Origin: Fibrobacter succinogenes
GTDB taxonomy: Bacteria > Fibrobacterota > Fibrobacteria > Fibrobacterales > Fibrobacteraceae
Assembly: GCA_902761355.1 (NCBI GenBank)
Contig: CACWJY010000006.1
Span: 41,862-105,861, forward strand
DNA: 64,000 nucleotides
Direction: 5' to 3'
The position numbers and the translations under genes were made by a program. Positions 51,385-59,664 of the stretch are shown here, one piece after another. Below the pieces are notes generated by a model. It saw only the letters and a list, made by a program, of their open reading frames with translations. It made no database searches and was not told the origin of the DNA. Within the stretch, counting starts at the first letter, position 1. Each line of letters begins with the position of its first letter.

Positions 51385-53136
51385 TTATTTAACCCCAATT
51401 AGGGACAAGTCTCTGACCGCACCCTTGTCAGCGGACGATGCCATGGCAGCGTATGCCTGCAGAGCCTTGGACACCACGCGGTTGCGGGTTTCCGGCTTCC
51501 ATGCCTTGGCACCACGAGATTCCATTTCCTTGCGGCGGGCGTCGAGTTCGGCGTCGGTGAGTTCCACATTGATGGTGCGGTTCGGAATATCGATTTCGAT
51601 AACGTCGCCCGTGTGCACGAGGCCGATGTTACCCTTGTTGGCGGCTTCCGGAGAAGCGTGGCCGATGGAAAGGCCGCTCGTACCGCCGGAGAAACGACCG
51701 TCAGTAAGGAGGGCGCAGGACTTGCCGAGGTGACGGCTCTTGAGGTAAGAGGTCGGGTAGAGCATTTCCTGCATGCCGGGGCCACCCTTCGGGCCTTCGT
51801 AGCGGTCGTCCACGCCTGCGGTTTTCACGATGCAACCGTCGATTGCGAGGTTGCCGTACAGAACAGCGAGGCCGCCGTCCTTGGTGTAGGCGTGTTCGCC
51901 ATCGCGGATAGCGCCGTTTGCGCGGTCGAGGTCGTGATCCGGATACATGAAGTTCTGAGAGAAGGCTTCGATATTGTACTTGCGGCCCGGACCAGCGAGG
52001 TAACGCTGCTTGGCTTCGGCGCTCGGGTTACGCTTGAGGTCGTTCACTTCGAGAGCTTCGCCCATGGTGGCGGCGTGAACGGTCTTTGCATTCTTGTGGA
52101 TGAGGCCCATGCGGTCAAGTTCACCGAGGATGCCCATGATGCCACCGGCGCGGTTCACATTTTCAACGTGGATGTTGTGAACGGTCGGGGCGACCTTGCA
52201 GATGCACGGCGTGTTGCGGGAAAGGCGGTCGATGTCCTTCATGGTGAAGTCAACGCCTGCTTCCTGAGCGACGGCGAGCAAGTGGAGCACGGTGTTGGAG
52301 GAACCGCCCATGGCGATGTCGAGGCGCATGGCGTTCTCGAAGGCGTCCTTCGTGGCGATGCTGCGCGGGAGGATGCTTTCGTCATTCAAATCGTAATACT
52401 GGTGGCAGAGTTCCACGATGCGCTTACCGGCTGCTTCGAAGAGCTTCTTACGTTCGGCGTGCGTTGCAACGATGGTGCCGTTGCCAGGCAAGCTAAGGCC
52501 GAGGGCTTCGGTAAGGGAGTTCATGGAGTTTGCGGTGAACATGCCGGAGCAGGAACCGCAAGTCGGGCAAGCGTTAGCTTCGATGGCGGCCACTTCTTCG
52601 TCACTGATGGTGTTGTCAGCGGAATCGATCATGGCGTCAATCAAGTCGAGGGCGCGGTCCTTGCCGTCCTTCGTGGTGACGTGGCCTGCTTCCATCGGGC
52701 CGCCAGAAACGAAGATTGCCGGAATGTTGAGGCGCATAGCGGCCATGAGCATACCCGGAGTCACCTTGTCGCAGTTAGAGATGCAAACGAGGGCGTCGGC
52801 GCGGTGGGCGTTTGCCATGTATTCGGTGGAGTCGGCAATCAGGTCGCGGCTGGGCAAGCTGTAAAGCATGCCGTCGTGGCCCATGGCGATACCGTCATCG
52901 ACGGCGATGGTGTTCATTTCCTTCGCGACACCACCGGCTGCTTCGATCGCGCGAGCGACTACCTGACCCAAGTCCTTCAGATGAACGTGTCCCGGAACAA
53001 ACTGGGTGTAGCTGTTCACCACGCAAATCACGGGCTTACCAAAGTCTTCCACCTTGGTTCCAGTTGCGTGCCACAGGGCGCGTGCACCGGCCATTTCGCG
53101 GCCTTCCATAGTCTTGAGCGAACGAAGTTTCGGCAT
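51385..53136 (-). CDS. ilvD: Dihydroxy-acid dehydratase
   Basis: Fe-S enzyme of branched-chain amino acid synthesis that dehydrates dihydroxy-isovalerate and its methyl homologue. The 583-residue protein carries the expected cluster ligands: [13 protein letters not shown] and [17 protein letters not shown], plus LPGNGT and [20 protein letters not shown] terminus [15 protein letters not shown] fits the family. The last 12 codons use AGA, TTG, CTA, GGG and AAA, unlike the preferred codons of the body (CTG, AAG, TCC). An orphan copy with body-like codons lies at 51239-51278. The tail of this gene therefore appears to have been replaced. Confidence 0.97.
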   Translation of the reverse strand: MPKLRSLKTMEGREMAGARALWHATGTKVEDFGKPVICVVNSYTQFVPGHVHLKDLGQVVARAIEAAGGVAKEMNTIAVDDGIAMGHDGMLYSLPSRDLIADSTEYMANAHRADALVCISNCDKVTPGMLMAAMRLNIPAIFVSGGPMEAGHVTTKDGKDRALDLIDAMIDSADNTISDEEVAAIEANACPTCGSCSGMFTANSMNSLTEALGLSLPGNGTIVATHAERKKLFEAAGKRIVELCHQYYDLNDESILPRSIATKDAFENAMRLDIAMGGSSNTVLHLLAVAQEAGVDFTMKDIDRLSRNTPCICKVAPTVHNIHVENVNRAGGIMGILGELDRMGLIHKNAKTVHAATMGEALEVNDLKRNPSAEAKQRYLAGPGRKYNIEAFSQNFMYPDHDLDRANGAIRDGEHAYTKDGGLAVLYGNLAIDGCIVKTAGVDDRYEGPKGGPGMQEMLYPTSYLKSRHLGKSCALLTDGRFSGGTSGLSIGHASPEAANKGNIGLVHTGDVIEIDIPNRTINVELTDAELDARRKEMESRGAKAWKPETRNRVVSKALQAYAAMASSADKGAVRDLSLIGVK

Positions 53137-53235
53137 AATAATCCTCTTTTTGTGTCTTTAAAATCTGCGGCGTCACTTGAAAAAATAACGCCATTTTTCG
53201 GCAGAAAATGTAGAAAATTCTATTTTATGGGTGTT

Positions 53236-53772
53236 ATGTTTCACCCGATAAAACATTTCTTGACGATTACCAAGCACCGTAACGAGGTCATCCGCTTATG
53301 TTTTAAGGCGGGAATAGGCTTTCAGGGCTTGTTCCATGATCTTTCCAAATATAGCCCGACTGAATTTATTCCTGGGGCGAAGTATTACATGGGTGACCAG
53401 TCGCCAAACAACGGTGAACGTAACGATAAGGGCTATAGCCTTGCGTGGATGCACCATAAGGGCAGAAACAAGCACCATTTTGAATTCTGGTATGATTATG
53501 AAATGGCTACCAAAAAGCTGGTGCCAATGGATATGCCGGACCGTTACATCAAGGAAATGTTTTGTGACCGTGTGGCGGCATCCAAGACTTACAACAAATT
53601 AAACTATACGCAAGAATCTCCGTTGCTGTACCTTACTAAAAGTACCGCCCACGAGAAAATGACGGAGACGACTTACAAGAAGTTGCTTTATCTCTTGAAA
53701 ATGCTGGCTGAAAAGGGCGAAAAAGAGACGCTTGCGTTTATGCGCCGCACGAAGGTGCTGCCGACAGAATAG
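53236..53772 (+). CDS. DUF5662-family protein
   Basis: A 178-residue protein of the DUF5662 type, usually found in phage-rich and gut bacteria. It begins MFHPIKHFLTITKHRNEV; an in-frame ATG nine bases earlier (53227) is possible. Conserved stretches: LFHDLSKYSPTEFIPGAKYY, SPNNGERNDKGYSLAWMHHK, RNKHHFEFWYDYE. The repeated His/Asp residues could form a metal site (HD-like), but no activity is known to me. A longer open frame reaching back across ilvD (from 51613) is antisense and not real. It reads convergently towards the methyltransferase gene with a 3-base gap. Confidence 0.8.
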   Translation: MFHPIKHFLTITKHRNEVIRLCFKAGIGFQGLFHDLSKYSPTEFIPGAKYYMGDQSPNNGERNDKGYSLAWMHHKGRNKHHFEFWYDYEMATKKLVPMDMPDRYIKEMFCDRVAASKTYNKLNYTQESPLLYLTKSTAHEKMTETTYKKLLYLLKMLAEKGEKETLAFMRRTKVLPTE

Positions 53773-53775
53773 TTT

Positions 53776-55101
53776 TTAAATCTTGGCGATAAAAACGTTC
53801 AGACTAAAGCCGCCGTGGCTTGTCGAGATGTGCTTGGCGGCGGAATTATGTTCCGGCGAAAGGGTGGGGCATTCATGCAATAGGTTTGCGGTGCAGGTGT
53901 ATTTGGCTCCGTCGCGTGTATCGTCTTTCGGGGCTAGGATGGCGACGGTGAGAACTTTACCGAGTTGCTTTAATTCGCTTGCAAGTGTGGCGAGGTAACG
54001 CCCGATTTGTGTGTAAAGTTTTGGGGCGTTAAAATCAAGGCGTTTTCCGTAGGGCGGGTTCAGTACAAGAATGGGCGAGGCGTCGCCGCATTCATCGGAA
54101 ATTTCTTTGGCGGTGTAGCTAAAAAAATCGCGGAGCTGCGGGGCAATGGCGGATGTGTTTCCGCTTGAATCGATACTTGCTAGCGGACTACATTCCACGT
54201 TATGCCTGATGATTTCGATGGCTCGTTTTGAAATGTCGCTTGTAATGGTTCTATCGATGGGGGTGTTGCTAGAAGCCTGTCCTTGTTTAACGATAAAATT
54301 CCATGTTGCTTCTTTAAAAGCGGGCTGATGCTTTAAAGCAAAGTCGCGGCAAATTCCAGGAATAAGCTTGTTTGCGGTGTAGGCCGCTTCGAGGCTGAAG
54401 GTACCGCTGCCAGCCATTGGGTCGATAAGCGTAATGCTTTGCGAGGAAGCGGCGGCTTCAATCGCTTCAAAAACCATCGCGGCGGCAATCGTCTCTTTGA
54501 GCGGAGCCTCGTTGACGAACCGTTCATGGCCGCGCCTGTAGAGTTCTTCTCCGGCAAGGTCTAGCCAAATGGTGCAGCGGTCATCGATGAAGGTGACGAA
54601 AATGTTTTGCCGTGGCGTATTAGGGGCGGAGCCCCTATGATTTACCCCTTCAATTACCTTCTGCAGTCTTTCAGCAATGGCGTCGCTGTGGTAAAGTCGC
54701 GAATGCTTGCAGCTGACATGGATAGACACTTGCTGCGGTGTGGCGTCGTTTAAATAAAGTTCCCAGGGAATGTCGGCGGCTTTTTTTTCGAGCTCGCGGA
54801 AGTTTTCTGCCTTAAAATCCGCAATATGCATCAAGACGCGGTTGGCGATGCGGCTGTAGGCGACCGTTTTCCAGGCTTCGGTAATCTTGGCGGTGAATTC
54901 TACCTTTCCGTCACCGATGGTAAAAGATGATGTGTTCGCAGAGTCTTTTAAATCGCCCTCGTTGTCGCTAGAGACTTCGATATTGAGTTTTTTTAGTTCT
55001 GCAACGAGAGCTTGTTCAAAACCAAGGGGTGCAATCGCTAAAAAACGGTGCGGCTTGCCGATGACTTGTCGCTTGAGTCGTTTTTCGAGAGACGCATCCA
55101 T
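53776..55101 (-). CDS. THUMP-domain rRNA guanine-N2 methyltransferase (RlmL/YpsC family)
   Basis: A 441-residue SAM-dependent methyltransferase. The N-terminal part (~60-200) is a THUMP-type RNA-binding region ending in CTIWLDLAGEELYRRGH. The catalytic domain shows LIDPMAGSGTFSLEAA (SAM motif I) and LVLNPPYGKRL (N2-guanine N-P-P-Y motif). Relatives methylate G2445 of 23S rRNA. Within the THUMP region, the segment NHRGSAPNTP is encoded by a 17-base palindrome (54621-54637), probably an in-frame inserted repeat. It lies 14 bases after the lipoprotein gene of the Mla-type operon and may be co-transcribed. Confidence 0.88.
   Translation of the reverse strand: MDASLEKRLKRQVIGKPHRFLAIAPLGFEQALVAELKKLNIEVSSDNEGDLKDSANTSSFTIGDGKVEFTAKITEAWKTVAYSRIANRVLMHIADFKAENFRELEKKAADIPWELYLNDATPQQVSIHVSCKHSRLYHSDAIAERLQKVIEGVNHRGSAPNTPRQNIFVTFIDDRCTIWLDLAGEELYRRGHERFVNEAPLKETIAAAMVFEAIEAAASSQSITLIDPMAGSGTFSLEAAYTANKLIPGICRDFALKHQPAFKEATWNFIVKQGQASSNTPIDRTITSDISKRAIEIIRHNVECSPLASIDSSGNTSAIAPQLRDFFSYTAKEISDECGDASPILVLNPPYGKRLDFNAPKLYTQIGRYLATLASELKQLGKVLTVAILAPKDDTRDGAKYTCTANLLHECPTLSPEHNSAAKHISTSHGGFSLNVFIAKI
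54621..54637. repeat. In-frame palindrome inside the methyltransferase gene
   Basis: TAGGGGC-GGA-GCCCCTA, 7-bp perfect arms, encoding part of HRGSAPNT on the minus strand. Intact translation on both sides implies an in-frame insertion or a conserved coding coincidence. Confidence 0.6.
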
Positions 55102-55115
55102 GGGGAAGCCCCCTT

Positions 55116-55718
55116 TTAATTGGTGCTTGCGATTTCTTGAAGCGCTTCGGTAATGAATTTTCCGAATAGCTTAGAAATGGTTTCGGCGGTGGTTCTCGGC
55201 TCGCGATCGCCCATGCTCATTTTTTCGTCGAAAGTCTTTTCCCAAAGGGCATTGTCGCTTTCGGTTTTGCGGAAAGTAAGCTGTATGGCAAGGTGGGCGT
55301 ATTGGGAACTGCCTTCATCCACTTCTTCGAGAGCGATTATGTTTCCGAGGAGTTCGTAGTCGGGCTTGCCGCTAGGCTTGGTCTCGACGGTCTTGAAAAG
55401 AGAACTCTTGCTCAGGTATTCGCTGGCAACCTGAGTCATCATGTGCTCGGGGCGCGATGCCCAAAGGTCCAAATCGTAGAACATGAAATCGTAGGCTGAT
55501 TCTCGATAGACGATATTGGTGCGCTGGTAGGCGGGCTCGATGGTGAACTTGCGCACCTGCAGACGTTTTTCGGCCAAAGCACCAGAAGACGGCATGCTGA
55601 TATTTTCGACCGCAATTGTATAGTACTTGGTGGGTTCGCTGGAACCGCCGCCCAGGCAGGCGGTTAGGGAAAGTGCGATTGCCGATAAGATGATAATATT
55701 TTTAACGAAACTAAACAT
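55116..55718 (-). CDS. ABC-type transport auxiliary lipoprotein (PqiC/MlaB-operon type)
   Basis: A 200-residue lipoprotein (IIILSAIALSLTACLGGG; lipobox LTAC) whose sequence fits the ABC transport auxiliary family: KYYTIAVENI at the start of the mature protein, RLQVRKFTIEPAYQRTNIVYR, and YLSKSSLFKTVE. These proteins sit at the outer membrane end of MCE-type lipid transport systems. It is 11 bases downstream of the MlaD-like gene and completes the mlaEFD-lipoprotein unit. Confidence 0.85.
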   Translation of the reverse strand: MFSFVKNIIILSAIALSLTACLGGGSSEPTKYYTIAVENISMPSSGALAEKRLQVRKFTIEPAYQRTNIVYRESAYDFMFYDLDLWASRPEHMMTQVASEYLSKSSLFKTVETKPSGKPDYELLGNIIALEEVDEGSSQYAHLAIQLTFRKTESDNALWEKTFDEKMSMGDREPRTTAETISKLFGKFITEALQEIASTN

Positions 55719-55729
55719 TTTCTTTCCCC

Positions 55730-56656
55730 TTACTTGCGGCGGCCCTTGTTTTCGGAATGGATCAACACCGACGGGTTGTTCTTGATTTTCTGCGTAAATT
55801 CTTCGAGGTTCTCCAACACGGCGTTGAGTTCTACGACTGCGTCTCCCACCTGGTCCTGGTTCTTGTAGACCACCTGGTCGAGTCTCTGTGTCAGCTGCTT
55901 GATAGATTCCATGGCCTGCGTCAGGTTTTCGTTCATCGACTTGGTGTCAATGGCTTCGAGCTTTTCCTTGAGAACATCCATGTTTTCGCCTGCCTTGGCG
56001 GCAATCTTAGCTTCTTCGATTTCGGCGAGTACGTTCTTCATCGAGCTGGCTGCGCTCGAAATGTTGTTGATAGGTGTATTTAAGTTCTGAGTAAGCTTGT
56101 TCAGGTTGTAAGTGGCGCTTTCTACATTTTTGAGGGAATTGCTGATGCTTTGGGTATTTTCTTCGGAGAAAATGTTGTTGATGTTGATCATCAGAGAATC
56201 GACATGGCTTATGATATCGGTTGCCTTGTTGGCGATGGCGTCGAATGCGGTCTTTGCTGCAGGAACGTATCCACCTTCGGCCACGTCGGGTTCGTCAAAT
56301 CGTCCGCCCGAAAGTACAATCTGCTTTTCGCCGGTCAAAGATATTCCGTGGGTCATGCCGGCGCGGGTGCCGATCTTGATGGGGGTTCCCTTGTTAACGC
56401 GGAAATGGACGATGACCTGGTTTAGGTTCGAAGAATCGATTGCGATTTCGGTGACGTTGCCGACATCGATACCGTTTAGTTTGACCTGAGCGTCTTTGTA
56501 AAGGCCGATAACGGATTCGCTGAATACCGTATAGTAGTTGTCGTATTCCTTGTTCAAAAAACGCGAAAGCACATAGCCCAAGAATATGCATATCATAATC
56601 CCGCAAAGGAGCATGAATGCACCAATCTTGATTCTTTCGGCACGCGTGGTTTCCAT
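55730..56656 (-). CDS. MCE/MlaD-family lipid-transfer protein
   Basis: A 308-residue protein with one N-terminal membrane anchor (IGAFMLLCGIMICIFLGYVL) and a single MCE domain (~35-120: YTVFSESVIGLYKDAQVKLNGIDVG; MTHGISLTGEKQIVLSGG). A long coiled-coil tail (~165-300) extends into the periplasm. MCE proteins form hexameric channels that pass phospholipids between inner and outer membranes. It is 12 bases downstream of the ATPase gene. Confidence 0.9.
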   Translation of the reverse strand: METTRAERIKIGAFMLLCGIMICIFLGYVLSRFLNKEYDNYYTVFSESVIGLYKDAQVKLNGIDVGNVTEIAIDSSNLNQVIVHFRVNKGTPIKIGTRAGMTHGISLTGEKQIVLSGGRFDEPDVAEGGYVPAAKTAFDAIANKATDIISHVDSLMININNIFSEENTQSISNSLKNVESATYNLNKLTQNLNTPINNISSAASSMKNVLAEIEEAKIAAKAGENMDVLKEKLEAIDTKSMNENLTQAMESIKQLTQRLDQVVYKNQDQVGDAVVELNAVLENLEEFTQKIKNNPSVLIHSENKGRRK

Positions 56657-56668
56657 GGTTACTCCAGA

Positions 56669-57454
56669 TCAGTCGATAAAGTTAAAATGATAATATTCAT
56701 TGTTGTCTTCTTCTTTGGGGCATTGCCTGTTGAAGAAGTGCTTTAAAATCGGGTTGTCGCTTTCGAGCCCCTGCTGCAAGGTTCCGTCCATAAGCACGTA
56801 GCCGTCTTTCAGGTATATAAAGCGGTCACAGACAATCTTGATGCTCTCGAGTTCGTGGCTCACGATGACCATCGAGACTCCGAGCGTGTCACGGAGTTCC
56901 AGCAGCAGTTCGTCGAGGGACCGTGCGGTGACCGGGTCAAGTCCGGTCGAGGGTTCGTCGCAAAAGAGCAGTTCCGGTTTGAGGGCGATGGCGCGGGCAA
57001 GGGCTGCGCGGCGTTTCATGCCGCCCGAAAGTTCGGAGGGGTACTTGTGGAAGGCATGCAACAGGTGAACCTTTTCGAGACGGTCGGCGACAATCGCTTC
57101 CATCTGTTTCCGGGGCATGTAGGGCATGCTGCGAATCAGCGGAAGCATGGCGTTTTCGGCCACGGTCAAATCCGAAAGGAGCGCTCCGTTCTGGAACAAC
57201 ACGCCCGTACGCAGGCGAGTCTCGAAATCGAGCCCTTCCTTGGCTCCGAACGTCTTGCCGAAATAGGTGATGGTTCCGCTTTCGGACTTGTAGAGCTTGA
57301 GGATGTTGTTCATGAGCGTCGATTTTCCGCAACCGGAACTCCCGAGAATCATGCGGATTTCGCCCTTTTTAACATCGAACGAAATATCGTTCAATATGGT
57401 CTTTCCGTCGTAACCGGCTTTTAGGTGATCTACTTTGAGTGTAATGTCTTCCAT
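56669..57454 (-). CDS. MlaF-type ABC transporter ATPase
   Basis: A 261-residue ATPase driving the MCE lipid transporter. Walker A is ILGSSGCGKSTLMN, the signature ELSGGMKRRAALARA, Walker B ELLFCDEPSTGLDP, and the switch VSHELESIKIV. VLFQNGALLSDLTVAENAMLPL is the Q-loop typical of MlaF. It lies 8 bases after the permease gene. The C terminus (PKEEDNNEYYHFNF) extends slightly past the family norm. Confidence 0.93.
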   Translation of the reverse strand: MEDITLKVDHLKAGYDGKTILNDISFDVKKGEIRMILGSSGCGKSTLMNNILKLYKSESGTITYFGKTFGAKEGLDFETRLRTGVLFQNGALLSDLTVAENAMLPLIRSMPYMPRKQMEAIVADRLEKVHLLHAFHKYPSELSGGMKRRAALARAIALKPELLFCDEPSTGLDPVTARSLDELLLELRDTLGVSMVIVSHELESIKIVCDRFIYLKDGYVLMDGTLQQGLESDNPILKHFFNRQCPKEEDNNEYYHFNFID

Positions 57455-57462
57455 TGTTGCTC

Positions 57463-58527
57463 CTAGTAGAATGCAAAGCTGAAGGCGCAGTCTGTGACGA
57501 TAATGGCTGAAATCGAAATCACGACACTAGAGGTGGTCGCAAGGCCTACGGCCTCGGCGCCGCCCTCGGCGTTTAAACCCTTGTTGCAAGAAATCAGCGT
57601 GACAAGCCAACCGAATACGATCGACTTGATGGTACTTTTCAAGAAAAGAATAGGGGGAATCCCTTCGCGGATAGACTGGAAATAGTTTGCAAACGAAATG
57701 TCGAAGAAGAAGTAGCCAATCAGGAATCCGGCGAGGCAACCCGCAATGCCCGCGCAGAAGGCGAGGATCGGCGTGCAGATGGTCATGGCGATAAAGCGGG
57801 GGACTACCAGATACTGTACCGGAGATATTGCCATGGTCTTAATCGCCTTGATTTCTTCGCAGACGGACATGTTCGCAATTTCTGCCGCAATGGAGCTTCC
57901 CGAGCGTCCTGCCAAAATAATGGTCGTCAAAAGTGGGCTGATTTCGGCAAATATAAGGTAACCAAGTCCCGAGGCAAGGTAAGAACCGCCACCTACGGCT
58001 TTTAGCATGAATGAACTTTGGAGCGCCATGGTAAAGCAGATAAGGCCCACCATCAAAAAGCAGATGCCCGTTGCTTCGGTACCGAGCAGATAGACCTGCT
58101 TTGCGGTACCTCCGAATTTGCTGCGGCCCTTGTCAAATGGCCCGCAAATCATCCAGTAAATGCTCATGTTCAAGAGGATGAACACTTCGGCGACTTCTTT
58201 GGCGATGACAATTGTCTTTGCGCCGGTGGCTTCGAGAAAGTTGCTGTAGCCGTTCTTGACTTTTTCGGGGATTTTCTCTTTCTTGAGAGCCCTGAGCTGA
58301 GCCTTGATTTCTTCGTTAAAATGGGCTAAAGAAAGTTTGTTGCCGGTTTTTTCGCTTAAGTCGGCGAGGAGCGCAAAGAACGCATCTCCACTATAGTCCA
58401 TTCGCGTCAGGGCCGAACCATCAAGGCAAAGGGCCTCGTTTCGAAGCGTTCGCCTGCATTCCCGCAAAAGTTCCTTGCTGTTTGCGGCGGTAAGGGATGT
58501 GGGTAAAGTGATAGTTCTTCCTTCCAT
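57463..58527 (-). CDS. MlaE-type permease fused to an N-terminal STAS domain
   Basis: A 354-residue inner-membrane protein. Residues ~5-95 form a STAS (MlaB-like) domain: RTITLPTSLTAANSKELL, LCLDGSALTRMDYSGDAFFALL. The rest is an MlaE permease: VYLLGTEATGICFLMVGLICFTMALQ (trimmed), PLLTTIILAGRSGSSIAAEIANMSVCEEIKAI, and NKGLNAEGGAEAVGLATT. In many bacteria MlaB is a separate protein; here it is fused. The ATG at 58527 is preferred: a TTG at 58536 falls in the CTATATT box (58536-58542). Confidence 0.92.
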   Translation of the reverse strand: MEGRTITLPTSLTAANSKELLRECRRTLRNEALCLDGSALTRMDYSGDAFFALLADLSEKTGNKLSLAHFNEEIKAQLRALKKEKIPEKVKNGYSNFLEATGAKTIVIAKEVAEVFILLNMSIYWMICGPFDKGRSKFGGTAKQVYLLGTEATGICFLMVGLICFTMALQSSFMLKAVGGGSYLASGLGYLIFAEISPLLTTIILAGRSGSSIAAEIANMSVCEEIKAIKTMAISPVQYLVVPRFIAMTICTPILAFCAGIAGCLAGFLIGYFFFDISFANYFQSIREGIPPILFLKSTIKSIVFGWLVTLISCNKGLNAEGGAEAVGLATTSSVVISISAIIVTDCAFSFAFY

Positions 58528-58535
58528 TTGGGGCA

Positions 58536-58542
58536 AATATAG
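58536..58542 (-). promoter_or_regulatory. CTATATT -10-like box 8 bases before mlaE start
   Basis: Minus-strand CTATATT followed by TGCCCCAA and the ATG at 58527, so the mla operon transcript probably begins at or within a base of its start codon. Confidence 0.5.
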
Positions 58543-58568
58543 AAAACAATGAAAAAATTTATAGAAAT

Positions 58569-59657
58569 TTATTCATCCAGGAACGATAAAACCTGCTTTA
58601 GAACCTTGTCGGTAAAGTTCTTTAGCGGAATAATGGCCTTTCTTTTTACCTTGTCAGGCCAAGCCATGTACTGGCCTATAAAATCCTTGCGGGTAAAGTA
58701 ACCGAGTTCTCTAGAGTCGGGACAGCTGGAACCTTTTGTACAAGTTAAATAGTAACAGTCTTCTTCAATGACAATCTGGTTGATGGGCTCGTCCAAATAT
58801 TCTTCTTCGATTTTTTTGACGGCGTCATGCCTTGTGGTGTCTACCTGTGCGATTTTTACGGAATCCATTTTGATTGAATCGGCTTTGGCTGAATCAGCAT
58901 GGGCGGTTTCGCTGGAGTCTGTCTGCGTGTTTGGCGGGGGAGTCTGTTCCGGCTTGGCAGGTTTCAGGCGGAACAGCTGACGCTTGATTTTAATCGGGGC
59001 GTTGCCGGGTTCGCTTTGACGAATCTGTAGCTCAATCAGGTAACGGTCTTGCCAAGGCAAAAAGTCAATTTCTTTAAGGCTGACTTGGCGGTTGGCTATT
59101 TTTGTTGAACCGACCCGGTCAATGTTGATTTCGCGGTCTCCCTGCCAAAGGGTAGACTTGAGTGCAATCTTTTGCCCGTGAGTGTGTAGGTACGATACGA
59201 TATAGTCTTGTTCGACGTCGTTTAACTGGTCAAAGTACAGCGTGTCACCGGCTTTAGGAATATAGATGGTTCTACTTTGTATAAAGGCATCTTCACCCTT
59301 CCACTTAAAATTGCGGTGCGGGGTGCGGACACTTCCCTTATCCGTGATTTCGATGGAATCTCCCGGCATGGCGAGTACTTTGCGTACCATGGTTTCGCCA
59401 CTTTTGAGCGATACCCATACGATATCCTGGTCCTTAATTTGGGCTAGGCACTGGGGAATCTTGCACATCCAATGGATCGAGTGCTCCTTGAATTTGGGCG
59501 TCATGGAGGCGTCCATAATTTTTACGGGTGCGAGTGCGTAAAGGCGCGCTGCAAATGCAAGTCCCAGTACAAAAATGAGCGCAAGGAATAGTAGAAAAAT
59601 GTGGCTTTGAGAATTCCGCCGTTGCAGTTGCTTGACCTTACGCGAAAGCCTAGACAT
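58569..59657 (-). CDS. lepB: Signal peptidase I (S26) with swapped Lys/Arg in the catalytic motif
   Basis: A 362-residue type I signal peptidase. A membrane helix (~21-40) precedes the Ser motif KIMDASMTPKF (Ser51). The general-base motif reads MVRKVLAMPGD, where the usual order is I/V-K-R: Arg92 occupies the catalytic Lys position and Lys93 follows. The last family box CPDSRELGYFTRKDFIGQ is near the C terminus. A ~50-residue Ser/Asp/Lys linker (~225-285) is inserted between the catalytic core and the end box. It lies 7 bases after lepA, the classic lepA-lepB order. Activity needs testing because of the Lys/Arg swap. Confidence 0.85.
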   Translation of the reverse strand: MSRLSRKVKQLQRRNSQSHIFLLFLALIFVLGLAFAARLYALAPVKIMDASMTPKFKEHSIHWMCKIPQCLAQIKDQDIVWVSLKSGETMVRKVLAMPGDSIEITDKGSVRTPHRNFKWKGEDAFIQSRTIYIPKAGDTLYFDQLNDVEQDYIVSYLHTHGQKIALKSTLWQGDREINIDRVGSTKIANRQVSLKEIDFLPWQDRYLIELQIRQSEPGNAPIKIKRQLFRLKPAKPEQTPPPNTQTDSSETAHADSAKADSIKMDSVKIAQVDTTRHDAVKKIEEEYLDEPINQIVIEEDCYYLTCTKGSSCPDSRELGYFTRKDFIGQYMAWPDKVKRKAIIPLKNFTDKVLKQVLSFLDE

Positions 59658-59664
59658 ACAGGAA

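Noticed and set aside
51613..53226. N-terminal part of a plus-strand open frame running into the DUF5662 gene
   Set aside because: Antisense to ilvD; only the last ~180 codons match a protein family, so the gene starts near 53236.
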